64,000 bases of DNA, taken from the NCBI RefSeq assembly GCF_018614205.1, contig NZ_JAGGOS010000094.1, positions 1 through 64,000 of the forward strand, written 5' to 3'. Positions within the stretch are counted from its first letter, which is position 1; every line of letters starts with the position of its first letter. The DNA is from Streptomyces sp. ISL-36 (GTDB taxonomy: Bacteria; Actinomycetota; Actinomycetes; Streptomycetales; Streptomycetaceae). Of this stretch, positions 52,153 to 61,443 are shown one piece after another. The position numbers were made by a program, and so were the translations under genes. The notes under the pieces were generated by a model. The model was not told the DNA's origin and searched no databases. It worked only from the letters and a program-made list of their open reading frames with translations.

Positions 52153-53415
52153 ATGACGGATGGGACCGTCTCCGGCACCGAGCGTTCGGACACTGGACGT
52201 TCCGGCGCCGGGCGTTTCGGCACGGAGCGGCTGCGTCGGGCCCGCTTCGCCGTCGCCGCCGTCTTCTGCGTCCACGGCGCGGTGACCGGCAGTCTCGCCA
52301 CCCGCATCCCCTGGATCCAGGACCACGCCGATGTCAGCGCGGGACAGCTCGGCCTCGCCCTCGCCTTCCCCGCCCTCGGCGCCTCGCTCGCGATGCCGCT
52401 GGCCGGCGCGATCAGCCACCGCTTCGGGGCCCGCACCGCGCTGCGCGGACTGCTCGCCCTGTGGACGCTCTCCCTCACCCTGCCGTCGCTCGCCCCGAAC
52501 ATCTACGGGCTGTGCGCGGCGCTCTTCGTCTACGGCGCCACGGCCGGCATGTCCGACGTGGCGATGAACGCGCTCGGCGTCGAGGTCGAGAACCGACTCG
52601 GCAAGTCGATCATGTCCAGCCTGCACGGGATGTGGAGCGTGGGCGCGCTCATCGGCTCCGCCGCGGGCACCGTCGCCGCCCACCTCGGCGGCGACGCCCG
52701 CCTCCACCACCTGATCGCCTCGCTCGTCCTGACCGCTCTCGGCCTCGTCTTCTGCCAGGGCGTGCTCGACCTGCAGAGCGCCCCCGACGAGGAGCCGCCG
52801 CCGCGCTTCTCGCTGCCGCCGAAGTCGGCCCTGGTCATCGGCGCCATCGGTTTCTGTGGGGTGTTCGCCGAGGGGGCGAGCCTGGACTGGTCGGCGGTCT
52901 ACCTGCGGGACGAGCTCGGGTCGTCGGCCGGCGTCGCCGCGGCCTCCACCACCGCCTTCGCGCTGACCATGGCCGTCGCCCGGCTGGTGGGCGACCGGGT
53001 CGTCGACCGGTTCGGAGCCGTACGGACGGTACGGGTCGGGGGCGTCGCCGCGACCCTCGGCGGGCTGCTCGTCGTCCTCGCCCCGCACGCCGCCCTGGCG
53101 ATGGCCGGTTTCGGCCTCATCGGCCTCGGCGTCGCCGTCGTCGTACCGCTCGCCTTCGCCGCGGCGGGTCGCAGCGGCCCCAATCCGAGCCAGGCCATCG
53201 CGGGCGTCGCCACCATCACGTACACCTCGGGGCTCCTCGCCCCCTCCGCGATCGGCGGTATCGCCGACGCCACCTCGCTGATGGTCTCCTTCGGTCTGGT
53301 CACGCTGCTGACCTTCGGTCTGGTGCTCGGCGCCGGAGTGCTCCGCCCCGGTTCCCGGGCGACGGCGAAGTCGACGAACACAAGCCGCACGGCGAGCTCC
53401 GGGAAGGTCTCCTGA
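52153..53415 (+). CDS. MFS transporter
   Basis: A 420-residue major facilitator with about twelve membrane segments. TRIPWIQDHADVSAGQLGLAL, SHRFGARTALRG (loop 2-3 motif), SLHGMWSVGALIGSAAG and FCGVFAEGASLDWSAVYLRD are typical of the YbjJ/fucose-permease-like branch. The N-terminal 25 residues are a Ser/Thr/Gly-rich cytoplasmic tail with near-repeats. ATG 52153 follows GAGGGAGGGC. Paired with the divergent ROK regulator, so a sugar-like ligand or substrate is plausible. Confidence 0.88.
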   Translation: MTDGTVSGTERSDTGRSGAGRFGTERLRRARFAVAAVFCVHGAVTGSLATRIPWIQDHADVSAGQLGLALAFPALGASLAMPLAGAISHRFGARTALRGLLALWTLSLTLPSLAPNIYGLCAALFVYGATAGMSDVAMNALGVEVENRLGKSIMSSLHGMWSVGALIGSAAGTVAAHLGGDARLHHLIASLVLTALGLVFCQGVLDLQSAPDEEPPPRFSLPPKSALVIGAIGFCGVFAEGASLDWSAVYLRDELGSSAGVAAASTTAFALTMAVARLVGDRVVDRFGAVRTVRVGGVAATLGGLLVVLAPHAALAMAGFGLIGLGVAVVVPLAFAAAGRSGPNPSQAIAGVATITYTSGLLAPSAIGGIADATSLMVSFGLVTLLTFGLVLGAGVLRPGSRATAKSTNTSRTASSGKVS

Positions 53416-53514
53416 CGATCGCGACAGACCCCGGTGACCTGCGGCGCATTACCATGTGGCTGATCTTTCGCGGCCACGACACGGCCGTCTGAACCGGAGA
53501 ACTGGAGCGACCCC

Positions 53515-54984
53515 ATGAACCTCGGCGTGCGCTGGACCCTGCACGGCGACGGACGAACACCCGCTCCAGGAGCCGTCGTCCGGCCGGACGAACGGCTCTC
53601 CTGGCCCCGTACGGCCGGCCTCGGCGCCCAGCACGTGGTGGCGATGTTCGGCGCGTCCTTCGTCGCCCCCGTGCTGATGGGTCTCGACCCCAACCTCGCG
53701 ATCATGATGTCCGGTGTCGCGACGGTGATCTTCCTGCTCGCGACCCGGGGCACGGTCCCCAGCTACCTGGGCTGCTCGCTCTCCTTCGTCGGTGTCGCCG
53801 CGGCCATCCGGGCCTCCGGCGGCACCAGCGCGACCGTCACCGGCGCGGTGCTCGTCGTCGGCGCGGTGCTCTTCCTCGCGGGACTCGCGGTACGGAAGTT
53901 CGGCGCGCGGATCATCCACGCGGCGATGCCGCCGATCGTCACCGGCGCCGTCGTGATGCTGATCGGCTTCAACCTCGCCCCGGTCACCGCCGCCACCTAC
54001 TGGCCGCAGGACCAGTGGACGGCGCTGCTCGTGATGCTGTTCACCGGGCTCGCCGTGGTCTGTCTGCGCGGTTTCTGGTCACGCATCGCGATCTTCCTCG
54101 GCCTCATCTTCGGCTACGGCATCTCCTGGGTCTTCGACCTGGTCTTCGGCACGATCCACTCGATGTCCCCGAGCGGCCAGGTCACCGACCACTGGCGCCT
54201 CGACCTCTCCGGCGTCGCCAAGGCCGACTGGATCGGCCTGCCGTCGTTCCACGGCCCCAGCTTCGAATGGTCCGCGATCCTGGTCGCGCTGCCCGTCGTG
54301 ATCGCCCTGATCGCTGAGAACGCCGGCCACGTCAAGGCGGTCGGCGAGATGACCGGCGACCCGCTGGACGACAAGCTGGGCACCGCGATCGCGGCGGACG
54401 GCGCCGCCTCGATGCTCTCCACCGCCGTGGGCGGGCCGCCCAACACCACGTACTCCGAGAACATCGGCGTCATGGCCGCCACCCGCGTCTACTCCACCGC
54501 CGCCTACTGGGCCGCGGCCGGCTTCGCGCTGCTCTTCGGCCTCTGCCCCAAGTTCGGCGCCGTCGTCGCCGCCATCCCGGGCGGTGTGCTCGGCGGCATC
54601 ACCGTGATCCTCTACGGCATGATCGGCCTGCTCGGCGCCCAGATCTGGATCAACGCCAAGGTGGACCTGCGCAACCCGCTGAACCTGGTGCCGGCCGCGG
54701 CGGGCATCATCATCGGCGTCGGCGGGGTGAAGCTGACCTTCACCGACACCTTCGAGCTGGGCGGGATCGCGCTCGGCACCCTCGTCGTGATCACCGGCTA
54801 CCACGTGCTGCGGGCCTTCGCCCCCGCCCACATGAAGCAGCAGGAGCCGCTGCGGGCCTCCGGAACCAGCTCGTACGAGGGCACGAAGGACGAGAGCCCG
54901 AAGGACGAGGGCACGCGGGACGACGGCACGCGGAGCACGAAGGCCGGGAGCACCGCAGGCGAGGAGCCCGCCACCAAGCCGTAG
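53515..54984 (+). CDS. NCS2 uracil-xanthine permease
   Basis: A 489-residue nucleobase:cation symporter-2. About 12-14 membrane segments; LGAQHVVAMFGASFVAPVLM at the start, IALIAENAGHVKAVGEMTGD (conserved Glu), GGPPNTTYSENIGVMAATRV (NCS2 signature) and PGGVLGGITVILYGMIG. The C-terminal 50 residues are a highly charged low-complexity tail (KDESPKDEGTRDDGTRSTK). ATG 53515 follows GGAGCG. Monocistronic; uracil or xanthine uptake, specificity not resolvable by eye. Confidence 0.93.
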   Translation: MNLGVRWTLHGDGRTPAPGAVVRPDERLSWPRTAGLGAQHVVAMFGASFVAPVLMGLDPNLAIMMSGVATVIFLLATRGTVPSYLGCSLSFVGVAAAIRASGGTSATVTGAVLVVGAVLFLAGLAVRKFGARIIHAAMPPIVTGAVVMLIGFNLAPVTAATYWPQDQWTALLVMLFTGLAVVCLRGFWSRIAIFLGLIFGYGISWVFDLVFGTIHSMSPSGQVTDHWRLDLSGVAKADWIGLPSFHGPSFEWSAILVALPVVIALIAENAGHVKAVGEMTGDPLDDKLGTAIAADGAASMLSTAVGGPPNTTYSENIGVMAATRVYSTAAYWAAAGFALLFGLCPKFGAVVAAIPGGVLGGITVILYGMIGLLGAQIWINAKVDLRNPLNLVPAAAGIIIGVGGVKLTFTDTFELGGIALGTLVVITGYHVLRAFAPAHMKQQEPLRASGTSSYEGTKDESPKDEGTRDDGTRSTKAGSTAGEEPATKP

Positions 54985-55006
54985 GCGGATTCGCCCGATC
55001 TGGGGA

Positions 55007-55041
55007 AGCCGGGCCGGAGGAGTTCCCTCCCGGGCCCGGCT
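55007..55041 (+). terminator. Terminator after the NCS2 permease gene
   Basis: AGCCGGGCC-GGAGG (55007-55020) pairs with CCTCCCGGGCCCGGCT (55026-55041) with a 2-base bulge and short loop. Confidence 0.6.
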
Positions 55042-55058
55042 CCTGGGACGCTGCCCCC

Positions 55059-55772
55059 ATGGCGCAGACCCAGGAGCTCGGGACCCAGCAGATCGGGCAG
55101 TTCACGGCGGTCGACCCGGTGGTGGAACGGATGCGGACCATCCGCTCGGCCTGGCATCCCGCCGACGGGGTCGCCGTCTTCAACCGGGTCTATCTCACGG
55201 TGACGGAGGAGATCGGCCACGCCATCGAGGCGGGCACCTTCGCCGACCGGCGGGCCGCCGCGACCCTCGACGTCCGCTTCGCCGAGCGCTATCTCTCGGT
55301 GGTCGACGCCGTCGCCGGCGGCCGTCCCGCGCCGGCCTGCTGGCGGCCGCTCTTCACGTACCGGCGCCGCCCCGACGTACGGCCGCTGCAGTTCGCGCTG
55401 GCCGGCATCAACGCCCACATCGGCCACGATCTGGCCCTGGCGGTGGTCGACAGCTGCCGGGAGCTGGAGTGCTCACCCGCGGAGCTCGAGGACGAGTTCG
55501 ACCGCGTCGGCGACATCCTCGTCCTGCTCGAGGAGCGCATCCGCGAGGAGCTGATGCCGGGTCCGGACCTGCTGGAGATCGCGGACCCGCTGACGCATCT
55601 GCTCGGCTGCTGGAGCCTGGAGCGGGCCCGCGACGGGGCCTGGCTCGCCGCCCGCTCGCTGTGGCAGCTGCGGGGGCTGCCCGACCTGGCCGAGGAGTTC
55701 TCCGAACGCCTCGACCGGTCGGTGGGTCTGGTGGGGCGGATGCTGCTGACGCCGCTCGCACGGTGCGGCTGA
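55059..55772 (+). CDS. DUF5995 family protein
   Basis: A 237-residue protein matching the DUF5995 pattern: DPVVERMRTIRSAWHPADGV and FNRVYLTVTEEIG at the start, LDVRFAERYLSVVDAV, and PLQFALAGINAHIGHDLALAV in the middle. All-helical, no signal peptide, function unknown. ATG 55059 lies 18 bases after the permease terminator, so it is probably separately transcribed. Confidence 0.85.
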   Translation: MAQTQELGTQQIGQFTAVDPVVERMRTIRSAWHPADGVAVFNRVYLTVTEEIGHAIEAGTFADRRAAATLDVRFAERYLSVVDAVAGGRPAPACWRPLFTYRRRPDVRPLQFALAGINAHIGHDLALAVVDSCRELECSPAELEDEFDRVGDILVLLEERIREELMPGPDLLEIADPLTHLLGCWSLERARDGAWLAARSLWQLRGLPDLAEEFSERLDRSVGLVGRMLLTPLARCG

Positions 55773-55827
55773 CCGCTCTCGCGGCCGCTCGCGCACCGAT
55801 GCTGTCCGCCCCACTCCCCCAACGGGG

Positions 55828-57537
55828 TCAGTCCTCCGGAAGTTCCACCGGGGCGATCTCGTCGTACACGTCACCCGGGCCCGGGTTGGTGGCGTCGGTC
55901 GAGCCGCCGAAGTGGTGCATCACGCCCCACACCGCGTTCAGCGCGGTCTGCACGGCACCCTCGGCCCAGCCGGCGGTCCAGGAGATGTCGTCGCCCGCGA
56001 GGAAGATGCCCCGCTTGTCCTCCGGCAGCCGGTCCTGCATGAAGTGCGTGAACAGGCGGCGCTGGTAGCGGTAGTGCCCCGGCAGGTTCGCCTTGAAGGC
56101 GCCCATGAAGTAGGGCTCGTTCTCCCAGGAGACCGTCACCGGGTTGCCGATGATGTGCTTGCGGATGTCGACCTTGGGGTAGATCTCGCCGAGCGACTTC
56201 AGCATGACCTCCATCCGCTCGTTCGCGGACAGCGGCAGCCACTTCAGGCTGTCGTCGCACCAGGTGTACGACAGGCAGATGACGGCCGGCTTGTCCGGCC
56301 CGTCGTCCAGGAGGTACGTGCCGCGGGTCATCCGGTCGGTCAGCGTCATCGACATGACGTCCCGGCCGGTCGGATTTCCCCTGTCGTCGACGGCCTTGTC
56401 CAGCCAGAACGGCCGGTCGACCGGGACGAAGAGCTTCGAGCTCTCCATGTAGTGGGTGCGCTCGATCGCCGTCCAGTGGTCGATCGGGAAGAGCGAGTCG
56501 TCGCAGGCGATCTTGGAGAGCAGCATCCAGGACTGGGCGGTGAAGATCGCCGCCTGGTACGTACGGATGTCACCGGAGGCGTCCGTGACCGTGATGCGGT
56601 TCCCGGCGGTACGGGTCAGCCGGGTCACGGCCGGCTTCGGCTCGCCACCGTGCAGCGAGGACAGCGAGGTGCCCTGCGCCCAGTGGACGATCTTCTCCGG
56701 CTCGCGCTCCCACAGGCGCAGCGGAAGCTGCTGCGAGCCGCCCACGATGCCGCGGTGGTGGTCGTCGGCCTCGGTGTAGACGACGCGGAGGATCTCCAGG
56801 ATGGAGTTGGGGAAGTCGGTGTCCCAGCCGCCGGTGCCGAAGCCGACCTGGCCGAAGATCTCCCGGTGGCGGAAGGACTTGAACGCCTCCGACTCGCACA
56901 GGAAGCCGTAGAAGGTCTGGTTGTCGAGCTTCTCGACGAGCTCGGCCCAGATCTCACGGATGCGCGGGACGTCGCGCTCGCGCATCGCCTGGTTCATGTC
57001 GGAGAAGTCGGCGCCCTCCTCCAGGCAGGCGTTCCACGCGTTCATCACGTCGCGGTAGACCTGCGGGAGGTCGTCGACGGTCTGCGCGTAGTGCGACTCG
57101 CCCTTGAGGTCGACGACGGTCGACGGGGTCGACTCGGCGAGCGGGTTCGGGAACGGCTGCGTCTCCAGTCCCACCAGGTCGATGTAGTGCTGGAACGCGG
57201 TGGAGGAGGGCGGGAAGCGCATGGCGCCCATCTCGGCGGTCAGCCCTTCGGTGCCGGTGCCCTCGAAGCCGACGGTGCGCAGCCGGCCGCCGATCTGGTC
57301 GGCCTCGTAGACGACGGGCTTGAGGCCCATCTTCATCAGCTCGTACGCGGCGATGATGCCGGAGAGCCCGCCGCCGATGACGGCGACCTCGGTGCCGTGC
57401 GCGGTCGCGGGTATCTGGCCGAGCCCGGCCGGGTGGGCCAGGTAGTCGTCGTAGGCGTACGGGAAGTCCGGACCGAACATGGTGATCGGCGGCTGGGCGT
57501 CGGTGTGCTGGACGGCGGTGGGCACCGTGGACGTCAT
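55828..57537 (-). CDS. davB: Flavin amine oxidase, lysine 2-monooxygenase (DavB)-like
   Basis: FAD enzyme of 569 residues. The N terminus (TMFGPDFPYAYDDYLAHPAG), the Rossmann motif VAVIGGGLSGIIAAYELMKM near residue 50, EADQIGGRLRT, MGAMRFPPSSTAFQHYID, FGQVGFGTGGWDTDFPNS and the C-terminal FLAGDDISWTAGWAEGAVQT follow, block by block, Pseudomonas lysine 2-monooxygenase as I remember it. That enzyme converts L-lysine to 5-aminovaleramide. A different amino-acid substrate such as tryptophan is possible. It lies 62 bases downstream of a DavA-like amidase on the same strand, which supports the lysine assignment. Confidence 0.82.
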   Translation of the reverse strand: MTSTVPTAVQHTDAQPPITMFGPDFPYAYDDYLAHPAGLGQIPATAHGTEVAVIGGGLSGIIAAYELMKMGLKPVVYEADQIGGRLRTVGFEGTGTEGLTAEMGAMRFPPSSTAFQHYIDLVGLETQPFPNPLAESTPSTVVDLKGESHYAQTVDDLPQVYRDVMNAWNACLEEGADFSDMNQAMRERDVPRIREIWAELVEKLDNQTFYGFLCESEAFKSFRHREIFGQVGFGTGGWDTDFPNSILEILRVVYTEADDHHRGIVGGSQQLPLRLWEREPEKIVHWAQGTSLSSLHGGEPKPAVTRLTRTAGNRITVTDASGDIRTYQAAIFTAQSWMLLSKIACDDSLFPIDHWTAIERTHYMESSKLFVPVDRPFWLDKAVDDRGNPTGRDVMSMTLTDRMTRGTYLLDDGPDKPAVICLSYTWCDDSLKWLPLSANERMEVMLKSLGEIYPKVDIRKHIIGNPVTVSWENEPYFMGAFKANLPGHYRYQRRLFTHFMQDRLPEDKRGIFLAGDDISWTAGWAEGAVQTALNAVWGVMHHFGGSTDATNPGPGDVYDEIAPVELPED

Positions 57538-57599
57538 GGGGTACGGACTCCTTGCACGGAAAAGACTGGGGAGGGGGCGGGAAGGCGGGGAGGGACGGC

Positions 57600-58406
57600 T
57601 CAGAGGAGGGAGCCGTAGAGGCCGGGACGGCGGTCCCGCAGGTAGGGGTTGTTCTCGCGGGAGGCCGCAAGGAAGGCGGGGTCGACCTCGCCGAAGACCA
57701 GGTCCTCGCCGCGGCCGGCGCGGGCACGGGCCGTGCCGTCGGGGCCGGCGAGCGTGGAGAGCCCGACGAACTCGAACTCGCCCTCGGGCCCGGTCCGGTT
57801 CACGTACGCCACGTACATCTGGTTCTCGAAGGCGCGGACCGGGATCACGGACTCGGCGACGAACTGGAACGGGTGCATCTGCGCGGTCGGCACCAGGAGG
57901 AGGTCGGTGCCGGCGAGCGCGTGCGAGCGGACGTTCTCCGGGAACTCCACGTCGTAGCAGATCATCATGCCGAGCCGGACTCCGTCGAGCTCAGCCTGGA
58001 CGACGGCCTGCTCGCCGGGGGTGAACCACTTCTGCTCGAAGCAGCCGAAGAGGTGGGTCTTCCGGTAGTTCGCGAGCCGGGTGCCGTCGGCGCCGATGAG
58101 CTGGGCGCTGTTGTAGACGACCCCGTGCCGCTCGGTGTCCCGCTCGGGGTAGCCGTAGCCGATCGCCAGGCCGTGGCGGGCCGCGAGGGCGGCGACCGCC
58201 TCGGCGGAGGGGCCGTCGGCGGGCTCCGCGAGGCGGGGGACGTCGTCGCCGATCGCGTACCCGGTGAGGAAGAGCTCGGGCGCGACGAGAAGGCGGCCCC
58301 CGGTGGCCGCGGCCCGCTCGGCGGCGTCCGCGAGAACGGCGAGGTTGGCGGCCACGTCACCGGGCTGTCCGGAGCTCTGGAGCAGGGCGGTGCGCAGCGG
58401 CGGCAT
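57600..58406 (-). CDS. davA: Nitrilase-superfamily amidase, 5-aminovaleramidase (DavA)-like
   Basis: A 268-residue carbon-nitrogen hydrolase with the catalytic triad Glu (LLVAPELFLTGY), Lys (NYRKTHLFG) and Cys (GMMICYDVEFPENVR). YGYPER, YNSAQLIGADG and VPTAQMHPF resemble DavA. Together with the downstream DavB-like oxidase it would turn lysine into 5-aminovalerate. ATG 58406. Its upstream region carries three TTGCG boxes also found before the amino-acid permease. Confidence 0.85.
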   Translation of the reverse strand: MPPLRTALLQSSGQPGDVAANLAVLADAAERAAATGGRLLVAPELFLTGYAIGDDVPRLAEPADGPSAEAVAALAARHGLAIGYGYPERDTERHGVVYNSAQLIGADGTRLANYRKTHLFGCFEQKWFTPGEQAVVQAELDGVRLGMMICYDVEFPENVRSHALAGTDLLLVPTAQMHPFQFVAESVIPVRAFENQMYVAYVNRTGPEGEFEFVGLSTLAGPDGTARARAGRGEDLVFGEVDPAFLAASRENNPYLRDRRPGLYGSLL

Positions 58407-58490
58407 CGGCAGGACCTCGCGGGGAGAAACGGTGGAAGGAAGACGTCAAAACGGTACGGTTCCGCGCTCGGCCGGGACAAGGCTCGACCG

Positions 58491-58549
58491 TTGCGGACCG
58501 ACCGTCGAACCGTTGCGCGATGTCCCGGTGGGGCGGTGATTCGTTGCGC
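58491..58549. promoter_or_regulatory. Three TTGCG boxes upstream of davA
   Basis: TTGCGG (58491-58496), TTGCGC (58513-58518) and TTGCGC (58544-58549), start-to-start spacing 22 and 31. The same trio with spacing 21 and 30 lies upstream of the permease gene. Candidate sites for the Lrp-type regulator encoded between the two target units. Confidence 0.5.
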
Positions 58550-58690
58550 GGGCCCGGGGACGGGCTCCGACCGGGGGCGTACGCCTTCCCCGCCGGGCGG
58601 CGGAGAGAGGACCGTCCTGCGGCGCGACGTCTCCGGGCGGCCCGGGCGGAAGAGTGGTGGCTGTCCGGTTGACCTGCCGAAAGGACCGAC

Positions 58691-59269
58691 ATGAACCGCC
58701 GTGCGCACCGCTCTGTGAACCACCGTGTGAACCGTCGTACGAAGATCGCCGCTCTCGCCGTCGCCCTGCTGGTCACGGCCGGCGCCGCGGGATCGGCCGT
58801 CGCCTCGGGGGACGGGAAGGGCGGCAGCCGCGAGGCGGCCGCGCTCACCGGTACCGCCAAGCTCTACCGGCCGGCCGGCGACGACATCACGTTCAGCTTC
58901 GACGCGCACCTGGCGGCGAAGGACAACAAGGACCCGCAGGCGGCCACCGGCACCCTCCGGTTCAGCCACTACAAGGGCGGCAAGGGCGGCTACGCGGTGG
59001 CGAAGGTCGACTGTCTGGTGACGGGCGGCAAGGTGGCCGTGGTGACGGGCATCGTCACCGAGACCGACGTGCCCGCCTTCGAGGACAAGCGCGTCGGCAT
59101 CTCGGTGCACGACAACGGCAAGCACGACCGGCTGGGCTACAACTGGATGACCCGGGAGGAGTACGAGGAACTGCCGCCGTGCATGAGCACGGCCCCGTTC
59201 GAGCGGACGAAGGCCGGGACGGGTGACTTCACGGTGCTGCCCTGGCAGCTCGACTACCCGACGGAGTAG
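58691..59269 (+). CDS. Secreted hypothetical protein
   Basis: A 192-residue protein with a basic N-terminal region and signal peptide (KIAALAVALLVTAGAAGSAV, cleaved near VASGDG). The mature part looks like a beta-barrel or immunoglobulin-like fold (AKLYRPAGDDITFSFDAHLA, GTLRFSHYKGGKGGYAVAKV, GKVAVVTGIVTETD), with one cysteine pair (Cys in KVDCLV and PPCMST). No family recognised. ATG 58691; divergent from davA. Confidence 0.75.
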   Translation: MNRRAHRSVNHRVNRRTKIAALAVALLVTAGAAGSAVASGDGKGGSREAAALTGTAKLYRPAGDDITFSFDAHLAAKDNKDPQAATGTLRFSHYKGGKGGYAVAKVDCLVTGGKVAVVTGIVTETDVPAFEDKRVGISVHDNGKHDRLGYNWMTREEYEELPPCMSTAPFERTKAGTGDFTVLPWQLDYPTE

Positions 59270-59280
59270 CCGGAAGAGCG

Positions 59281-59320
59281 CGAAGGGCGGTGCGGGAACC
59301 ACGGCCCGCACCGCCCTTCG
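59281..59320. terminator. Bidirectional terminator
   Basis: CGAAGGGCGGTGCGGG (59281-59296) and its perfect 16-base complement (59305-59320), 8-base loop, between the convergent secreted-protein and Lrp-regulator genes. Confidence 0.85.
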
Positions 59321-59339
59321 CCCCGCCGCCCGTCGGGGG

Positions 59340-59795
59340 CTAAGCGGGTGAGCCGGAGGAGAAGCGCCGCAGCAGCGGCGAGAGCACCAGCACCGACTTG
59401 GTGCGCTCCACGAAGGGCTCCCCCGCGATCCGCTCCAGGACGCGCTCGAAGTGACGCATGTCCGAGGCGAAGACCTGTACGACGGCGTCCGCGTCGCCGG
59501 TGACGGTCGACGCGGACACCACCTCGGGGTAGCGCTCCAGGCCTCGCCGGATGTCGTCGGGCGAGGTGTTGTGGCGACAGTAGATCTCGACGAACCCCTC
59601 GGTCTCCCAGCCGAGCGCCGCCGGGTCCACCCGTACGGTGAAGCCGGTGATGGCGCCTTCGGCCCGGAGACGGTCCACGCGCCGCTTCACGGCGGGCGCG
59701 GAGAGACCGACGAGCGAGCCGATGTCGGCGTACGAGCGGCGGGCGTCCTCCGCGAGGGCGTGGACGATGCGTTCGTCGAGGTCGTTGAGTCGCAC
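59340..59795 (-). CDS. Lrp/AsnC family regulator of the amino-acid locus
   Basis: A 151-residue regulator. AsnC-type helix-turn-helix (LNDLDERIVHALAEDARRSY ... LVGLSAPAVKRRVDRLRAEG) and RAM domain (TEGFVEIYCRHNTSPDDIRR ... STVTGDADAVVQVFA). GTG 59795, 10 bases after the permease stop, places it as second gene of the permease operon. Position between transporter and catabolic genes suggests it senses lysine or a product and controls both, perhaps through the TTGCG boxes. Confidence 0.9.
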   Translation of the reverse strand: MRLNDLDERIVHALAEDARRSYADIGSLVGLSAPAVKRRVDRLRAEGAITGFTVRVDPAALGWETEGFVEIYCRHNTSPDDIRRGLERYPEVVSASTVTGDADAVVQVFASDMRHFERVLERIAGEPFVERTKSVLVLSPLLRRFSSGSPA

Positions 59796-59805
59796 TACGG
59801 GTGGA

Positions 59806-61272
59806 TCACTTCTCTGCGTCGGTGGCCAGTCGGGAGCGGCGCATGCCGTACAGGAAGTAGAACACGAGGCCCGCGGCCATCCAGCAACCGAAGACCACCC
59901 AGGTGATCGAGTCCAGGCTGAACATGTTGTACACGCAGAAGAAGAAGCCGAGGATCGGGAAGGTCCAGCCCAGCGGCACGCGGAAGGTGCGGTCCATGGT
60001 CGGGCGGGTGCGTCGCAGCACGATGACCGCGATGTTGACCAGGGCGAAGGCGAAGAGCGTGCCGATGCTGGTGGCGTCGACGAGCTTGCCCAGCGGGATG
60101 ACGGAGGCGAGGGCGCCACAGAACAGCGACACGATGACGGTGTTCACGCGCGGGGTGCCGGTCTTGCCGCTGACCTTGCCGAAGACCTTCGGCACGAGGC
60201 CGTCGCGGGACATCGCGAAGAGCACCCGGGTCTGGCCGTAGAGGACGGTCAGCACGACGCTGGCGATCGAGATGACGGCACCGGCGGCGAGCAGCGTGCC
60301 CCAGAAGGCCTGGCCGCTGACGTCGTTCATGATCGCGGCGAGAGAGGCCTCGGAGCCCTCGAAGTCCTTCCAGTTCCACGCGCCGACGGCGACGGCCGCG
60401 ACGAGGACGTAGAGAACGGTGACGATGAGCAGCGACAGCATGATCGCGCGGGGCAGGTCGCGCTTCGGGTCCTTGGCCTCCTCGCCGGCGGTGGAGGCGG
60501 CGTCGAAGCCGATGTACGAGAAGAAGAGGCTGGCTCCGGCGGCGCTGACGCCCGCCATGCCGAGCGGCATGAAGTCGGCGTAGTTGCCCGACTTGAAGCC
60601 CATGAAGCCGATGGTGCAGAAGAGCACCAGCGCCGCGATCTTCACGAACACCATGATGGTGTTGACGAGGGCGGACTCGCGGGCGCCACCGAGCAGGAAG
60701 ACCATCGCGAGCAGGACGACGATCAGACCGGGCAGGTTGATGATGCCACCCTCGCCCGGGGCCGAGGAGAGCACGTCCGGGATGGTGACGCCGATCGTGC
60801 CGTCGAGCAGTTCGTTGAGGTACTCACCCCAGCCGACCGCCACGGCGGCGACGGACACGCCGTACTCCAGGACCAGGCACCAGCCGCAGATCCAGGCGAC
60901 GAGTTCGCCCATCGTTGCGTACGCATACGAGTAGGAGGAGCCGGCGACCGGTATCGAGCCCGCCAGCTCGGCGTACGAGAGGGCGGAGAAGAGAGCCGTG
61001 AGACCGGCGATGACGAAGGCGAGGGTGACCGCGGGGCCCGCCTTCGGAACGGCGTCACCGAGGACGACGAAGATGCCGGTGCCGAGCGTCGCACCGATGC
61101 TGATCATCGTCAGCTGCCACATCGAGAGCGAGCGGCGGAGCGAACCGCCCTCGCCCTGGCCACCCTCTTCCACCAGGCGTTCTACCGGCTTGCGCCGGAT
61201 CAGGGCGGAGAGCCCGGAGGACTTGGGGACGGTCGGCTCGGTGGCCGGCGGGGCTGCGCCTTGATCCAGCAC
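59806..61272 (-). CDS. APC-superfamily cationic amino-acid permease
   Basis: A 488-residue CAT-type transporter with about 12-14 membrane segments: MWQLTMISIGATLGTGIFVV (the GTGIF substrate loop), SYAYATMGELVAWICGWCLV, FFSYIGFDAASTAGEEAKDP (CAT signature) and ATSIGTLFAFALVNIAVIVL. The cytoplasmic N terminus contains LIRRKPVERLVEE, also typical of CATs. GTG 61272 after AAGGAG is the best start. Expected to import lysine or arginine, matching the DavAB-like enzymes upstream. Confidence 0.88.
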   Translation of the reverse strand: MLDQGAAPPATEPTVPKSSGLSALIRRKPVERLVEEGGQGEGGSLRRSLSMWQLTMISIGATLGTGIFVVLGDAVPKAGPAVTLAFVIAGLTALFSALSYAELAGSIPVAGSSYSYAYATMGELVAWICGWCLVLEYGVSVAAVAVGWGEYLNELLDGTIGVTIPDVLSSAPGEGGIINLPGLIVVLLAMVFLLGGARESALVNTIMVFVKIAALVLFCTIGFMGFKSGNYADFMPLGMAGVSAAGASLFFSYIGFDAASTAGEEAKDPKRDLPRAIMLSLLIVTVLYVLVAAVAVGAWNWKDFEGSEASLAAIMNDVSGQAFWGTLLAAGAVISIASVVLTVLYGQTRVLFAMSRDGLVPKVFGKVSGKTGTPRVNTVIVSLFCGALASVIPLGKLVDATSIGTLFAFALVNIAVIVLRRTRPTMDRTFRVPLGWTFPILGFFFCVYNMFSLDSITWVVFGCWMAAGLVFYFLYGMRRSRLATDAEK

Positions 61273-61443
61273 TGCGGGGGCTCCTTGATCGCTGCCTGTC
61301 GGGACGCGACGACCGCGGCGGCACGCGAGCAAGGGGAAGGGAACCCGCGAGGGATGGGGGACCGCCGAGCAGGCGGTCGCCGCCACTCCTGGTACGAGGC
61401 ATGAGCCTAAGCCTTCATGCTTCGCGTCCGTAATGCAGGGTTG

